A DNA stretch of 14,093 nt, from contig PMJN01000029.1 in the NCBI GenBank assembly GCA_003157445.1, forward strand, positions 1-14,093. The letters are read 5' to 3'. The stretch's first letter is position 1, and every line of letters starts with the position of its first letter. Positions 6,342 through 13,479 of this stretch are shown piece after piece. This DNA is from Micrococcales bacterium. Its GTDB lineage: Bacteria; Actinomycetota; Actinomycetes; Actinomycetales; Dermatophilaceae. Position numbers and translations under genes: made by a program. The notes beneath the pieces were generated by a model, which ran no database searches, was not told the DNA's origin, and was given only the letters and a program-made list of their open reading frames with translations.

Positions 6342-6796
6342 TCGCCGACCACCAATCGTCTGGGTCTCCACCGTGCTCGATCCGAGGTCCCTGAATGGCC
6401 TGGTGTACCTATCATCGGACCGGGCTACTGGCACGACCGTGGCACGGCAGCAGCAACTTCCCCTGCGGCCTCTTGGTCCCGAAGCCTCGTGGACGCCTAG
6501 ATCCGTGTTTGGAATTCTCGCCTGACGTGCTGGCTGGCTCTCCCTGTGTCCGTCCGAATCCACCGGGATCTGTGCCGGTTGCCACTCAGATAGTCACTCA
6601 GTTGTGCCAGATCCGCGGGAAAACTCCGCAAACGAAGAAGGCGAAACTGGCCGGCCGGGCGACGAAGCCGTCTTCGACGCCACTTACTTAGATCCTGCCT
6701 ACACAGGCGCAACCGATCGGCTGGTCGTGGCCCAGCATCTCCATAGGGATCAGTCGCGCTACAGATCGCACTTCCAAATGGAGCCTCTATGCTTTA
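6342..6796. other. Stretch without a recognisable gene; holds repeat copy A
   Basis: Apart from the repeat at 6469-6600 nothing was recognised. Plus-strand frames from 6604 and minus-strand frames from 6712 are open but lack motifs. Confidence 0.4.
6469..6600. repeat. Long direct repeat, copy A
   Basis: Aligns without gaps to 11743-11874. The best-conserved parts are CCCGAAGCCTCGTGG (6478-6492), CTAGATCCG (6497-6505), GACGTGCTG, AATCCACC and TAGTCACTCA at the end. On the minus strand both copies share a short protein end of the form QHVxREx(Q)xRI followed by the same TAG stop, so the repeat may preserve the 3' end of a gene. Copy A begins about 130 bases after attachment-site copy 2. Confidence 0.6.
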
Positions 6797-6799
6797 GTG

Positions 6800-7594
6800 A
6801 TGCGCGTTCGGTCCACTCCGACCCAGGCGATCCGAATAATCTTGCTGTTCGGCATTGTTACGCTGATCCAGATGGCATGCGGTGGTCCCAATTGTGGATC
6901 GGCCGTCAACTGCACTCGGGTGTTGTTTATTGGCGACAGTTACACCTACGTCAATGACCTTCCCACGACATTTGCGTTACTCTCAAGTTCCGGTGGACAT
7001 CCGGTTGAAACCGGGACCGACGCACAGGGGGGCGCGACGCTCGCCGACCATGCTGCCGCCGCCTTGACCACTACGACATTGAACTCCGCGAAGTGGAATA
7101 TCGTTGTGCTCCAGGAGCAGAGCCAGGGGCCGTCGAGCGAGTACTTCAGGCAGACGCAAATGTATCCGGCCGCGCGCCAATTGGTCACCCAGATCAGAGG
7201 CGTTGGGGCCCAGCCTATGTTCTTCCTCGCATGGGCTCGGCGTGACGGCTGGCCCGAGAATGACATGCCTAACTACGCGACCATGCAGACCGCCGTTGAT
7301 CAGGGATACCTCACCATCGCCAATGAGCAAGGGGCGCCGGTAGCACCGGTGGGATATGCATGGCAAACATTGCTGGCGCAAACCACGCCGTCGGACCTCT
7401 GGCAATCCGACGGCATTCACCCCACATCAAAGGGTACATACCTGGCAGCGTGTGTCTTCTACGCGACCATCTTTCGGGCGAGCCCGAAGGGGTTGACGTA
7501 TCACAGTGACCTGTCAGACGCCGACGCCGCCACAGTGCAAGGGATTGCGTCTGACACCGTTCTCGGCGACCCCCAAAAGTGGGGACTGCACTAG
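6800..7594 (+). CDS. SGNH/GDSL-family hydrolase, probable lipoprotein
   Basis: A 264-residue SGNH-hydrolase-like protein, probably an esterase or acetylhydrolase acting outside the membrane. Block I is VLFIGDSYTY (residues 41-50) with the nucleophile Ser47. GGAT (77-80) fits block II, IVVLQEQSQG (101-110) resembles the block of DUF4886-type members, and DGIHPTSKGTYLA (204-216) is block V with Asp204 and His207. The N-terminus has a hydrophobic segment IRIILLFGIVTLIQ (11-24) ending MAC at residue 27, a reasonable lipobox, so it is likely exported and lipid-anchored. ATG 6800 is preceded in frame by GTG 6797; neither has a good ribosome binding site. The substrate is unknown. The gene stands alone, inside the repeat-bounded segment. 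Confidence 0.85.
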   Translation: MRVRSTPTQAIRIILLFGIVTLIQMACGGPNCGSAVNCTRVLFIGDSYTYVNDLPTTFALLSSSGGHPVETGTDAQGGATLADHAAAALTTTTLNSAKWNIVVLQEQSQGPSSEYFRQTQMYPAARQLVTQIRGVGAQPMFFLAWARRDGWPENDMPNYATMQTAVDQGYLTIANEQGAPVAPVGYAWQTLLAQTTPSDLWQSDGIHPTSKGTYLAACVFYATIFRASPKGLTYHSDLSDADAATVQGIASDTVLGDPQKWGLH

Positions 7595-7608
7595 TGCCTC
7601 GTCGCGGA

Positions 7609-7646
7609 TTATCCTTGGGGCCGTGGATAAGGGCGTAGGGCCACGG
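7609..7646 (+). terminator. Nested inverted repeats after the hydrolase gene
   Basis: TTATCC (7609-7614) faces GGATAA (7625-7630), and CCGTGG (7621-7626) faces CCACGG (7641-7646). The two hairpins are mutually exclusive. There is no T-tract. They may be a weak terminator for the hydrolase or a switch in front of the following HNH gene. Confidence 0.35.
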
Positions 7647-7692
7647 CTCGGTAATAGTGCGAAATCATTTCCGAACGTCGGTGCACGGTGCC

Positions 7693-8375
7693 ATGCTCGG
7701 GACCATGAACGAATGGACGCTCGGCCAGTGCGCAAACTGTGACAAACCCTTGGACCAGGGTGCCCCACCAACGCTCTACTGCTCCGAGCGGTGCAAGGGA
7801 TATGCCAGGATGTTCGCTACTTCCGAGCCTGCCGTCGACACGGTCGGATGGGGGACCCAGACGTCCGTGAGGCTCTGAATATGCGCATGGCTCATCTCGT
7901 TGTGGGCGGGTACAACAGCAAGCATCGGCGCCTGGAACCTAAGATGCACGCCGCTGTGCTAGCGGCAAACGACGGTCTGTGTTGCCTCTGCAGCAAGCAA
8001 CCGTCGACCGAGGTTGACCATATCGATGGGCCCAGCGGGAACCGCGAAGACCTGCAGGGTCTGTGCGACAAGTGCCATCACGACAAAACCGCGCAACGCT
8101 TTGAGGGCCTAACTTCCCCATGTTCGTATCCCGATAACCCCTCGGCATGCCTACGGCGATACCCCTGGGGTGCTCAGCTCGCTGTTCATCTGGTTGAACT
8201 GGTTCGACAAGTCATGGCCTTGCTGCAAAATGACCAAATAGATGAACGCTACGGAGATCACACCCAGGATGCTGAGGATCAGTCCGGCAACAGCCAGGCC
8301 CCGACCCGCTCGTGCACCATTGCGGGTCTCTCTCATGGCATCAACCGACAGGCCCAAGCCAACAAGGCTACCTAG
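7693..8375 (+). pseudogene. HNH endonuclease with N-terminal zinc ribbon, frameshifted
   Basis: Two frames join into one HNH protein. The first (from ATG 7693 or 7705) has a zinc-binding pattern: CANC at codons 9-12 from 7705, and YCSERCKGYAR carrying the next two cysteines. After a one-base slip near 7810 the second frame continues VRYFRACRRHGRMGDPDVRE, then LCCLCSKQPSTEVDHIDG and NREDLQGLCDKCHHDK, the CxxC...DH...N...CxxCH core of zinc-stabilised HNH nucleases. Such enzymes cut DNA and are common in phages and mobile elements. The frame continues after the core but becomes antisense to the convergent DUF2510 gene and ends at 8375, so the natural C-terminus seems replaced. A single base error would restore the join; otherwise it is inactive. 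No slippery heptamer for programmed frameshifting was found. Confidence 0.7.
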
Positions 8376-8549
8376 GCCACCGAGCCACAGAAGGCTGAGA
8401 ATGAACCCGGCGATTGCGCGGCCACTGAAGGGGCGTCCCTGAGCCTGAGGCACGAACGCACCCTGCGCGAAGTTCCCGGTCCACGCTTGGCCATCCCAAT
8501 ACCTCTGCTGACCATCAGGCTGTGGATACCAAGCGGCTGGGACAGTCAC
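8151..8549 (-). CDS. DUF2510 + DUF4190 domain membrane protein
   Basis: 132 residues. Residues 7-24 (WYPQPDGQQRYWDGQAWT) are a classic DUF2510 motif, a short tryptophan-rich domain nearly confined to actinobacteria. Residues 44-108 form a DUF4190-like region with two membrane segments (about 44-68 and 85-108) separated by a loop with charged residues (RETRNGARAGRG). Function is not established; such proteins are small inner-membrane proteins with a cytoplasmic N-terminal domain. The start is GTG 8549-8547, with GGGAGAGAG a few bases upstream as ribosome binding site. It is convergent with, and overlapped by, the HNH frame. It looks complete. Confidence 0.88.
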   Translation of the reverse strand: MTVPAAWYPQPDGQQRYWDGQAWTGNFAQGAFVPQAQGRPFSGRAIAGFILSLLWLGGLGSLVGLGLSVDAMRETRNGARAGRGLAVAGLILSILGVISVAFIYLVILQQGHDLSNQFNQMNSELSTPGVSP

Positions 8550-8724
8550 GACTCTCTCCCTTCAACGATGATGAGCTGAATCAGTTTCAGGTGTGCTCTT
8601 CTGGCATCCAAATGCCGCATGCTCACTATCATGCTGGCGGCGGCCATTGAATAATCCTCTGTGCCCACACAGTCCAGTTTGCTCAGGAGTGCGTTGTTGC
8701 CACATTGGATGAGATCGATTTTGA

Positions 8725-8759
8725 CCGAACGGCTAACAGATGTGGCCGAACGGCTAGCA
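8725..8759. repeat. 14-base direct repeat, 21-base period
   Basis: CCGAACGGCTAACA at 8725-8738 is repeated as CCGAACGGCTAGCA at 8746-8759 with one difference. The 21-base period is two helical turns, the spacing expected of two binding sites on one face of the DNA. It lies about 180 bases upstream of the DUF2510 gene start. A regulatory role is inferred only from spacing. Confidence 0.45.
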
Positions 8760-8959
8760 TCAGGTTCTGGGTGCGTGAGTGACCAGCAGGGGTGAGTGTG
8801 TCTTTCGGGGGGCGAACTTGTCTAAGAAGAACTTGAGAGAACGCGCGTTACTCGCTCTAGAAATGCCCGCACAGGCTCATCGTGGGAGCTCACCCGGGCC
8901 CGCCATAAACCAGGACCGTACGGCAAGCCTCTGAGCAGCACAAATGCCCCAGCAAAGAC

Positions 8960-8973
8960 TTCTAGTGCTAGAA
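8960..8973. repeat. 14-base palindrome
   Basis: TTCTAG and CTAGAA flank a central TG, giving a perfect 6-bp inverted repeat. Another CTAG occurs at 8982-8985. It could be a dimeric regulator site; no further support. Confidence 0.3.
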
Positions 8974-9049
8974 CTCAAGAGCTAGCCCCGCACCTACTTA
9001 GCCGACGACGACGGAGGACAAGGTCATTCGCGACGCCTTCCTGGCACGG

Positions 9050-9256
9050 GTGGACCGCGAACCGCCATTGCGTGCAAGCGACAACGACGAAACCTGGAAG
9101 GGGCGGCAGCCATCGCTATTCGCCCAGACGAGAGCATGGTGCCACCCGCCAGTGGATGAGTTCGAGTCTGGGAGTTTCGGCGACGGCTCCACGGGGACGG
9201 AGGAGGACTACGAGCACGGCATCTACATGCAGATGCTTGCTGACCGGGTCGCCTGA
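9050..9256 (+). CDS. Small hypothetical protein
   Basis: A 68-residue frame from GTG 9050 to TGA 9256, rich in acidic and polar residues, ending EEDYEHGIYMQMLADRVA. In-frame codons continue upstream to about 9003 (TEDKVIRDAFLARV) and also look protein-like, but no standard start is found there except the GTG, so the true N-terminus may be missing. No family, signal peptide or membrane segment was recognised, and no good ribosome binding site is seen. It may be a real small gene, or a 3' fragment of one. Confidence 0.35.
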   Translation: MDREPPLRASDNDETWKGRQPSLFAQTRAWCHPPVDEFESGSFGDGSTGTEEDYEHGIYMQMLADRVA

Positions 9257-9361
9257 CTTCCCGCCCGACCCCGCTGTCCAAACGCTCCCAGCAAGGCGGC
9301 TAGACGCCAGTCTCGCGAGGTCAAACCGCCACGATTGTAGATCGCGGGCGCATTCTGCTTA

Positions 9362-9817
9362 TTAGGCTTTGCCGGTTGAATCGAAATAGCCTGGGCTCAA
9401 TGCCTCGATACGCTTAATTACTTCATCGAAGTTCTTCCGCAATTCACGGAGATGACGTCTGTCCTCCTCGGCGGTAGCTCCAGAGCCAAATTCGAATTCC
9501 TTTTGGGTCTGAATTGCCCAGATTTGTATCGCGAAGGATCCGAATGCGAGGATGGATCCTACTACTAAGGCAACGCCGAGCTCTCTGGTCGATTCGAGCA
9601 ACGCCAGAACTACACCCAGCAAGAAGCAGCATCCACAGAATGTGATGAAGACTCCCGTGACGGCCCCAGAGTTCATAGATCGACGGAGGTGAATTGGGCC
9701 GTACCTCAACTGCCACATCGTTGTCTTCTCCGAAAAGAAATCGTTGTATTCCTTCGCGGCTATGTCCCGTTCCTGGAGAAGGGTGCGCAACTCGGCATCT
9801 TCGTCATGACTAGTCAA
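9362..9817 (-). CDS. Two-TM membrane protein, unknown function
   Basis: 151 residues. An acidic N-terminal helix (1-30) is followed by two hydrophobic segments, about 51-74 (GVFITFCGCCFLLGVVLALL) and 81-102 (ending FAIQIWA), and a charged C-terminal helix (about 115-140, EEDRRHLRELRKNFDEVIKR). It is probably an inner-membrane protein with both ends in the cytoplasm. The start is TTG 9817-9815, chosen because AGGAG lies seven bases upstream (9825-9829) and the frame fits. No family was recognised. It is transcribed divergently from the three-gene membrane cassette at 10321 across roughly 500 bases. Confidence 0.75.
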   Translation of the reverse strand: MTSHDEDAELRTLLQERDIAAKEYNDFFSEKTTMWQLRYGPIHLRRSMNSGAVTGVFITFCGCCFLLGVVLALLESTRELGVALVVGSILAFGSFAIQIWAIQTQKEFEFGSGATAEEDRRHLRELRKNFDEVIKRIEALSPGYFDSTGKA

Positions 9818-10320
9818 TGGTCGACTCCTGTCGGGTCAGAGGCGCGATGATGCAAAACTGAGGCAGTTGACCTGTGACAGCGTGCGACAAACGCACGACC
9901 CGCTGCGGGAGGCAACACACGATCTTGGTCAGCATCTTGGTTGCAGCGAGTGACGAGAATCGGATCCGCACTTTGAGCTTGGGAATGGTAACTATGCCTG
10001 CGTGAGCGCACGGTGGACAGGGTCAGAGCTACCCCTATCTGACCGTGAGTGCCCGCCAGGGATCGTTCGCTGATCGTTAGCCCACGCCAGGGTCAGCCGT
10101 GAACGTGGGAGTCTTGGGGCTGGTAGTAGCCCAGCTTCTCTAGAGGCGAACTACCTTCGGAGTCCAGGAGTAGGAGACCATCTGGACGAGTTATTGCGGC
10201 GCGCCAGCACCATTGTGCTGCCGATACTCACTCTGCAGGATTCGAACTTCGCTAGCCTTCGTAGCGACCCGAACCAAAAGTGAAAAGTGGGGGCTCAGGT
10301 TGAGAACCAGATTTGGCCGA
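9818..10320. other. Divergent intergenic region
   Basis: Separates two divergently transcribed membrane-protein genes and should hold both promoters, but no clear -35/-10 pair was identified. A short direct repeat GATCGTT occurs twice around 10061-10078, and CCAGGG(A/T) recurs near 10055 and 10088. The minus-strand frame 10011-9814 has no motifs and overlaps the TTG gene's ribosome binding site, so it is not called. Confidence 0.4.
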
Positions 10321-11181
10321 ATGGGACTGCCCTCTGTCTTGGTCCGGTGGGCAGTAGCGGTCACAGTGATAGTTCTTCTTGTGCTCGATCTCCTACTCCG
10401 ACCCGTCGCGACCTACTTTGCAGCGCACGCGATCCTGTCAGGCTGTCTGACCAGTGCCTTGTTTCTGGTCGTTGGCTACTGGATCGTTGACGAACTTCTG
10501 CGGGTTAACGAGTGCCAGCGCTGGGCTCGGGTCAAGGGTGTAGGGCTCGTGGCACTTAGCCGAGGTGTGCTCAATCAGCGGCGTGCCATGGCGTTCTGTG
10601 TATGGCAGCGAGATCCGTTCACTGATGCCGACTTCAATCCAGCACCTGCCCGATTCGACAACCTAGAGGGCGCAGTCGTCGATGTGCCTTGGCCAGAATC
10701 ACAAGAGGACTATGAGGTCCGATTGAAGGCACTCCTCCAGTTGGACGCCTGGCGCCGCCCGGCCTACTTGTTACTCCGTGATGCGAGCCACAGCCTGTCA
10801 CGACTGATTGGAAGGTGGGCAGCCGTGCTCGCTGCCTCATCAAACGGCGTTGGGGTGCTCACCTTGATGAGCGGACAAGCGGCTGCTCTGGACGACCTCC
10901 TTCGACGCCTGCGGGACGAGTTTGACGCATCCGGCGTGATACCGGCACCGGTGGCGTCACAATTCTGTTCGGAGTGGATGGTCCAACAAGCCAACGCCAT
11001 TCTGATCTATGAATGGCTGCACACCGAGGCAAAACAGATCTCATTTCAGGGCACCGCTCGCTCAACTTTGCCGCCGAAGTGGAGGGCCGCATTACCAGCG
11101 GTTCCATCCCCGAGCAGTGACGTGATCTTGCTGTCCCTCGGCGAGGACGGCGCCATTTCGCAAGTCACACTCGAAACCTAA
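10321..11181 (+). CDS. Membrane-anchored protein, first gene of a three-gene cassette
   Basis: From ATG 10321 this encodes 286 residues. Two hydrophobic segments lie near the N-terminus (about 7-29, including VTVIVLLVLDLLL, and about 36-57, SALFLVVGYWIV), followed by a soluble domain of some 225 residues with mixed helices (for example LDDLLRRLRDEFDASGV). The N-terminus before 10321 is open but does not look coding; TTG 10300, with GGGGG six bases upstream, is the main alternative start. No family or catalytic motif was recognised. The TAA stop is part of TAAGGAG, the ribosome binding site of the next gene, so the two are almost certainly one operon. Confidence 0.65.
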   Translation: MGLPSVLVRWAVAVTVIVLLVLDLLLRPVATYFAAHAILSGCLTSALFLVVGYWIVDELLRVNECQRWARVKGVGLVALSRGVLNQRRAMAFCVWQRDPFTDADFNPAPARFDNLEGAVVDVPWPESQEDYEVRLKALLQLDAWRRPAYLLLRDASHSLSRLIGRWAAVLAASSNGVGVLTLMSGQAAALDDLLRRLRDEFDASGVIPAPVASQFCSEWMVQQANAILIYEWLHTEAKQISFQGTARSTLPPKWRAALPAVPSPSSDVILLSLGEDGAISQVTLET

Positions 11182-11189
11182 GGAGTGCA

Positions 11190-11647
11190 GTGTCACGCCC
11201 TGACACTCAGGGGCAGGGTTGGCGATCGGGACGCTTTGTTGTCGATGAGTGGAGTCAGATCATCCAGCCCACAGCGCAATTCTTGCAGGTCAATGTCCCG
11301 GGACACCCGTTTCGAGTGGAGGGCGAAGTGAGTCCCACGGGGCAGGCTCCTTCGGCGTGTGTCAACGCCATACTCAGCACATGGGCGATCACATTCCGGC
11401 TGTCATCTGTTTCTTTGTCGCGCTGCTGGCAGAACTCCTCGGCGGCTTCGGCGTCGCCAGTGCTGCGTTCGGCGTGCGCCAGGCGAAGAAGATACCGACC
11501 ATGGTCGAAGACGGGGAGGGGTTGTTCGTATACAACAGCGATCAGGTGGACGCTCTGGTCAAGGCTCAGGCACTGCCGGTCGGGTCGCTCGTGGTCTTGG
11601 CCATCGGTATCGTGGCCGGCTTCTTGGGCAACCTGCTGTCACTATGA
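11190..11647 (+). pseudogene. Second cassette gene: soluble N-part and two-TM C-part in different frames
   Basis: GTG 11190 follows AGGAG at 11181-11185 and opens a frame with natural-looking sequence (GWRSGRFVVDEWSQII, LQVNVPGHPFRVEGEV) to about 11380. Beyond that this frame turns to Arg/Ser/Trp-rich noise. The good coding then moves by one base to the frame starting MGDHIPAVICFFVALLAELL (ATG 11381), which has two membrane segments (about 6-30 and 67-88 from that ATG) and ends at TGA 11647. Either one gene carries a frameshift (or sequence error), or two genes overlap heavily; the second ATG has no ribosome binding site, which favours one broken gene. The product would be a small membrane-anchored protein of about 150 residues. 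Family unknown. Confidence 0.5.
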
Positions 11648-11907
11648 GCCAGCACCGTCCGTTGGATGACGCTGCAGGCGCTCCGGATTGGCTCGATTGT
11701 GCTGAGCCGGCGATTATGGGTGGAAACGGCAACTGTCCGTTGCCTCTTCGTCCCGAAGCCTCGTGGCTGCCTAGATCCGCGCTTGCGACTCTCGCTCGAC
11801 GTGCTGAAAGTCTCCGATGGCGTCCATGTAAATCCACCAAGATGTGCAACGCGTGTCACTTAGCTAGTCACTCAACCGGTTCCGTTGTCCACCTGTGGGC
11901 GGGCTGA
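11644..11907 (+). pseudogene. Third cassette gene, cut off by repeat copy B
   Basis: ATG 11644 overlaps the preceding stop by four bases (ATGA), a strong sign of translational coupling. The first 28 or so codons (MSQHRPLDDAAGAPDWLDCA, then EPAIMGG) look genuine. From about 11727 the frame is made of repeat-copy-B sequence and continues to a TGA at 11907, so the original 3' part has been replaced at an insertion or recombination junction. Product unknown. Confidence 0.4.
11743..11874. repeat. Long direct repeat, copy B
   Basis: Same orientation as 6469-6600, with a constant offset of 5274 bases and no gaps across 132 positions. Similarity extends weakly about 20 bases to the left (GCAAC block) with a two-base gap. 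It interrupts the third gene of the membrane cassette, so it marks a junction. The minus strand encodes QHVERESQARI and a TAG stop matching copy A. Confidence 0.6.
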
Positions 11908-11950
11908 GCCCGGAGGGTTCTAGCTCGGGCCGTCCACAGGTGGGCAACGG
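11882..11950. repeat. Large hairpin with 17-bp arms
   Basis: CCGTTGTCCACCTGTGG (11882-11898) faces CCACAGGTGGGCAACGG (11934-11950); all 17 positions pair if one G-U pair is allowed. Each arm contains a near-palindrome (CCACCTGTGG and its complement). The 35-base loop holds further self-complementarity (GGGCT / AGCCC and GCCCG / CGGGC). It starts eight bases after repeat copy B. No T-tract follows. It could be a strong bidirectional terminator, a cruciform recognised by a recombinase or replication protein, or part of a small mobile repeat. Confidence 0.65.
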
Positions 11951-11996
11951 CTGCGGAGGTTCCGTCCGTACGGTCTCGGCATCGACACGTAGTGCC

Positions 11997-12332
11997 TTAT
12001 TGCAGAAGCGACCAGCCACTGGCAGCGACACCGAGCACCACACCTGCAACGATCAACCAGAAGGCCCAAGAACTGCCACTTGGACTCACGTCTTCGACAT
12101 ATGGCGTGCCGTCCTCGTCGCGCATCAGCCGGAGTGTGCTCGCCGTCCGCTGTTGATGCAGGGCACCAAGAAAGCTGACTAGGCCGCCCACAACGACTAG
12201 GACGAAAGGTGCGAACTTCACGCGCCAATCATGACGGCTCGACGGCTGGGTGTCACGGGCGGATACCACTTCGTCAGCCTGCGGCCGAGCAACGATGGCT
12301 GACCCTCGGCTTCGGGCACAAGGGGCACTCAA
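11997..12332 (-). CDS. Small two-TM membrane protein
   Basis: The convincing part begins at GTG 12221-12219 and is 74 residues: a first membrane segment (about 4-21, FVLVVVGGLVSFLGAL), a polar middle (STLRLMRDEDGTPYVEDV), and a second segment (about 53-71, FWLIVAGVVLGVAASG). The longest frame starts at GTG 12332 and adds 37 residues of low credibility; no start has a clear ribosome binding site. Topology would place the polar middle on one side of the membrane. No family was recognised. It stands alone between the large hairpin and a gene-poor stretch. Confidence 0.6.
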   Translation of the reverse strand: MSAPCARSRGSAIVARPQADEVVSARDTQPSSRHDWRVKFAPFVLVVVGGLVSFLGALHQQRTASTLRLMRDEDGTPYVEDVSPSGSSWAFWLIVAGVVLGVAASGWSLLQ

Positions 12333-12753
12333 AGTCGATGAAGACGGTACGCGACGACCGTGTCCAACCTCATCGACCCCGCGTCGGGCAAATGCGGCTT
12401 CGTGACTTAGCGTGCCCGCGGTCGAAAGGCTCCTACGGTCTGAGGTCCGCGCATGGACGGTCGAGGACGGCGCGCCAGCGCCGCCCGCAGGCCTGCGCCG
12501 CGCAGCGGCGCCTTGATCTCATAGAGGTAAATTCAGCAGTGCAAGAGAAGACGTTTTGCCATGTGCCAGGTTCAACGTGCGCAGATATAGGTATCAAGTG
12601 TCCTTTAACAGCGTCAAACGTCAGATGATGTGGCTTGATGGGTCCGTTGACGAAGTGCTACCCAAGGGTGCTACCGCCGAACGATGCTCTGACCAGGGGG
12701 AATACGCACAAGTAGCAGATAGCACCCCGACGGCCAGGCATCCCGAAAATGCC
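12333..12753. other. Stretch without a recognisable gene; contains a GC-rich hairpin
   Basis: A perfect 7-bp stem GCGCCGC / GCGGCGC with a 3-base loop lies at 12495-12511, preceded by the palindrome GCAGGCCTGC (12487-12496). Plus-strand frames through here lack motifs. The right part (about 12530-12750) has lower GC content. This stretch also contains the 3' flank of the HAD gene. Confidence 0.4.
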
Positions 12754-13479
12754 TCACACAAGATTTCCGAGGCAGTCATCGGTAACCGCGCCTTCCACCA
12801 CGGCGCGCGCGAGGTCGCACATGTTGGTGACGAGCGCATCCGCAAAAGCCAGCGCCTCGACCTTGTGTGGCTTGTTGGCATAAGCGATGGCGCGGATCAC
12901 AGCCGTACGCGACGCCTCAACGTCCGACACCGAGTCGCCCACCATCACAGCGTCCGCAACATCGGTGCCTAGCAGCCCAAGAGCCTCAAAGAGCAGATGC
13001 GGGTTCGGCTTCATGAGACGCACGTCGTCGCTCGATCGGCCGACGACGTGCTGGACCAGCGTCGCGAGATCGTGGGCATCGAGGTAAGCCCGGACCGCAG
13101 GACGAGAGTTGTTGCTCACGATGACGACGGGCAGAGCGGCAGCCCTACACGCCTCAAGGAAGGCACGTGCCCCAACTGTCTCGCGCGCGCTCTGCACCGC
13201 CGCCAGTTCGGCCCTCGCTAACTCATCTTGAGCGGTACGTGCCCCGACGGGTGACACCAATGCCGCCTCATGCAGTACGACCATCGGGTCATCCGACGTC
13301 AGTCCGGCGGCAGGGAGAGCGACCCCTGCCGCGATCAGAGCCGACCGCAACCCATTAGCAACCTCTCTCGCTGGCTGGCCTGCAAAGAGGTCACAGACCG
13401 GCCCGTCGAAGTCGAGCAGAACGCAGCTTGCCGAGTGAAAGAGTGCCGCAAGCTGGACGCGACTCGACAGCCCGGTCAC
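12754..13479 (-). CDS. HAD-superfamily hydrolase (phosphatase-like)
   Basis: 241 residues with all four haloacid-dehalogenase motifs: motif I LLDFDGPVCD (21-30; nucleophile Asp23, acid/base Asp25), motif II VIVSNNS (119-125), motif III Lys157 in LMKPNP, and motif IV MVGDSVSD (179-186), whose acidic residues bind magnesium. The cap lies between motifs I and II (about 30-110), as in the phosphoglycolate phosphatase-like subfamily. It is likely a cytoplasmic phosphatase of small metabolites; the substrate is not evident. The start GTG 13479 was chosen because it overlaps the stop of the upstream regulator gene by four bases (GTGA), a normal coupling arrangement; a longer frame begins at ATG 13509 inside that gene. 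It looks intact. Confidence 0.9.
   Translation of the reverse strand: MTGLSSRVQLAALFHSASCVLLDFDGPVCDLFAGQPAREVANGLRSALIAAGVALPAAGLTSDDPMVVLHEAALVSPVGARTAQDELARAELAAVQSARETVGARAFLEACRAAALPVVIVSNNSRPAVRAYLDAHDLATLVQHVVGRSSDDVRLMKPNPHLLFEALGLLGTDVADAVMVGDSVSDVEASRTAVIRAIAYANKPHKVEALAFADALVTNMCDLARAVVEGAVTDDCLGNLV

Larger units (their letters stand above)
8550..9049. other. Intergenic region with direct repeats and a palindrome
   Basis: No gene was recognised between the divergent DUF2510 gene and the next plus-strand frame. Two notable elements are reported separately: a 14-base direct repeat at 8725-8759 and a palindrome at 8960-8973. Confidence 0.4.

Noticed and set aside
7791..7830. Programmed ribosomal frameshifting in the HNH gene
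   Set aside because: No slippery X-XXY-YYZ heptamer or clear downstream pseudoknot was seen at the join; mutation or error is simpler.
9814..10011. A 65-residue minus-strand open frame upstream of the TTG-start gene
   Set aside because: It overlaps that gene's ribosome binding site, lacks motifs and has shadow-like composition.
11882..11950. The large hairpin as an integron attC site
   Set aside because: The arms lack the RYYYAAC / GTTRRRY core sites and no integron integrase is visible.
11882..11950. A replication origin based on DnaA-like boxes
   Set aside because: Only one near-match (TTGTCCACC) is present, with no box cluster, AT-rich unwinding region or replication gene.
12209..12628. 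A 139-residue plus-strand open frame
   Set aside because: No motif, biased Arg/Ser composition, partly antisense to the two-TM gene, no ribosome binding site.
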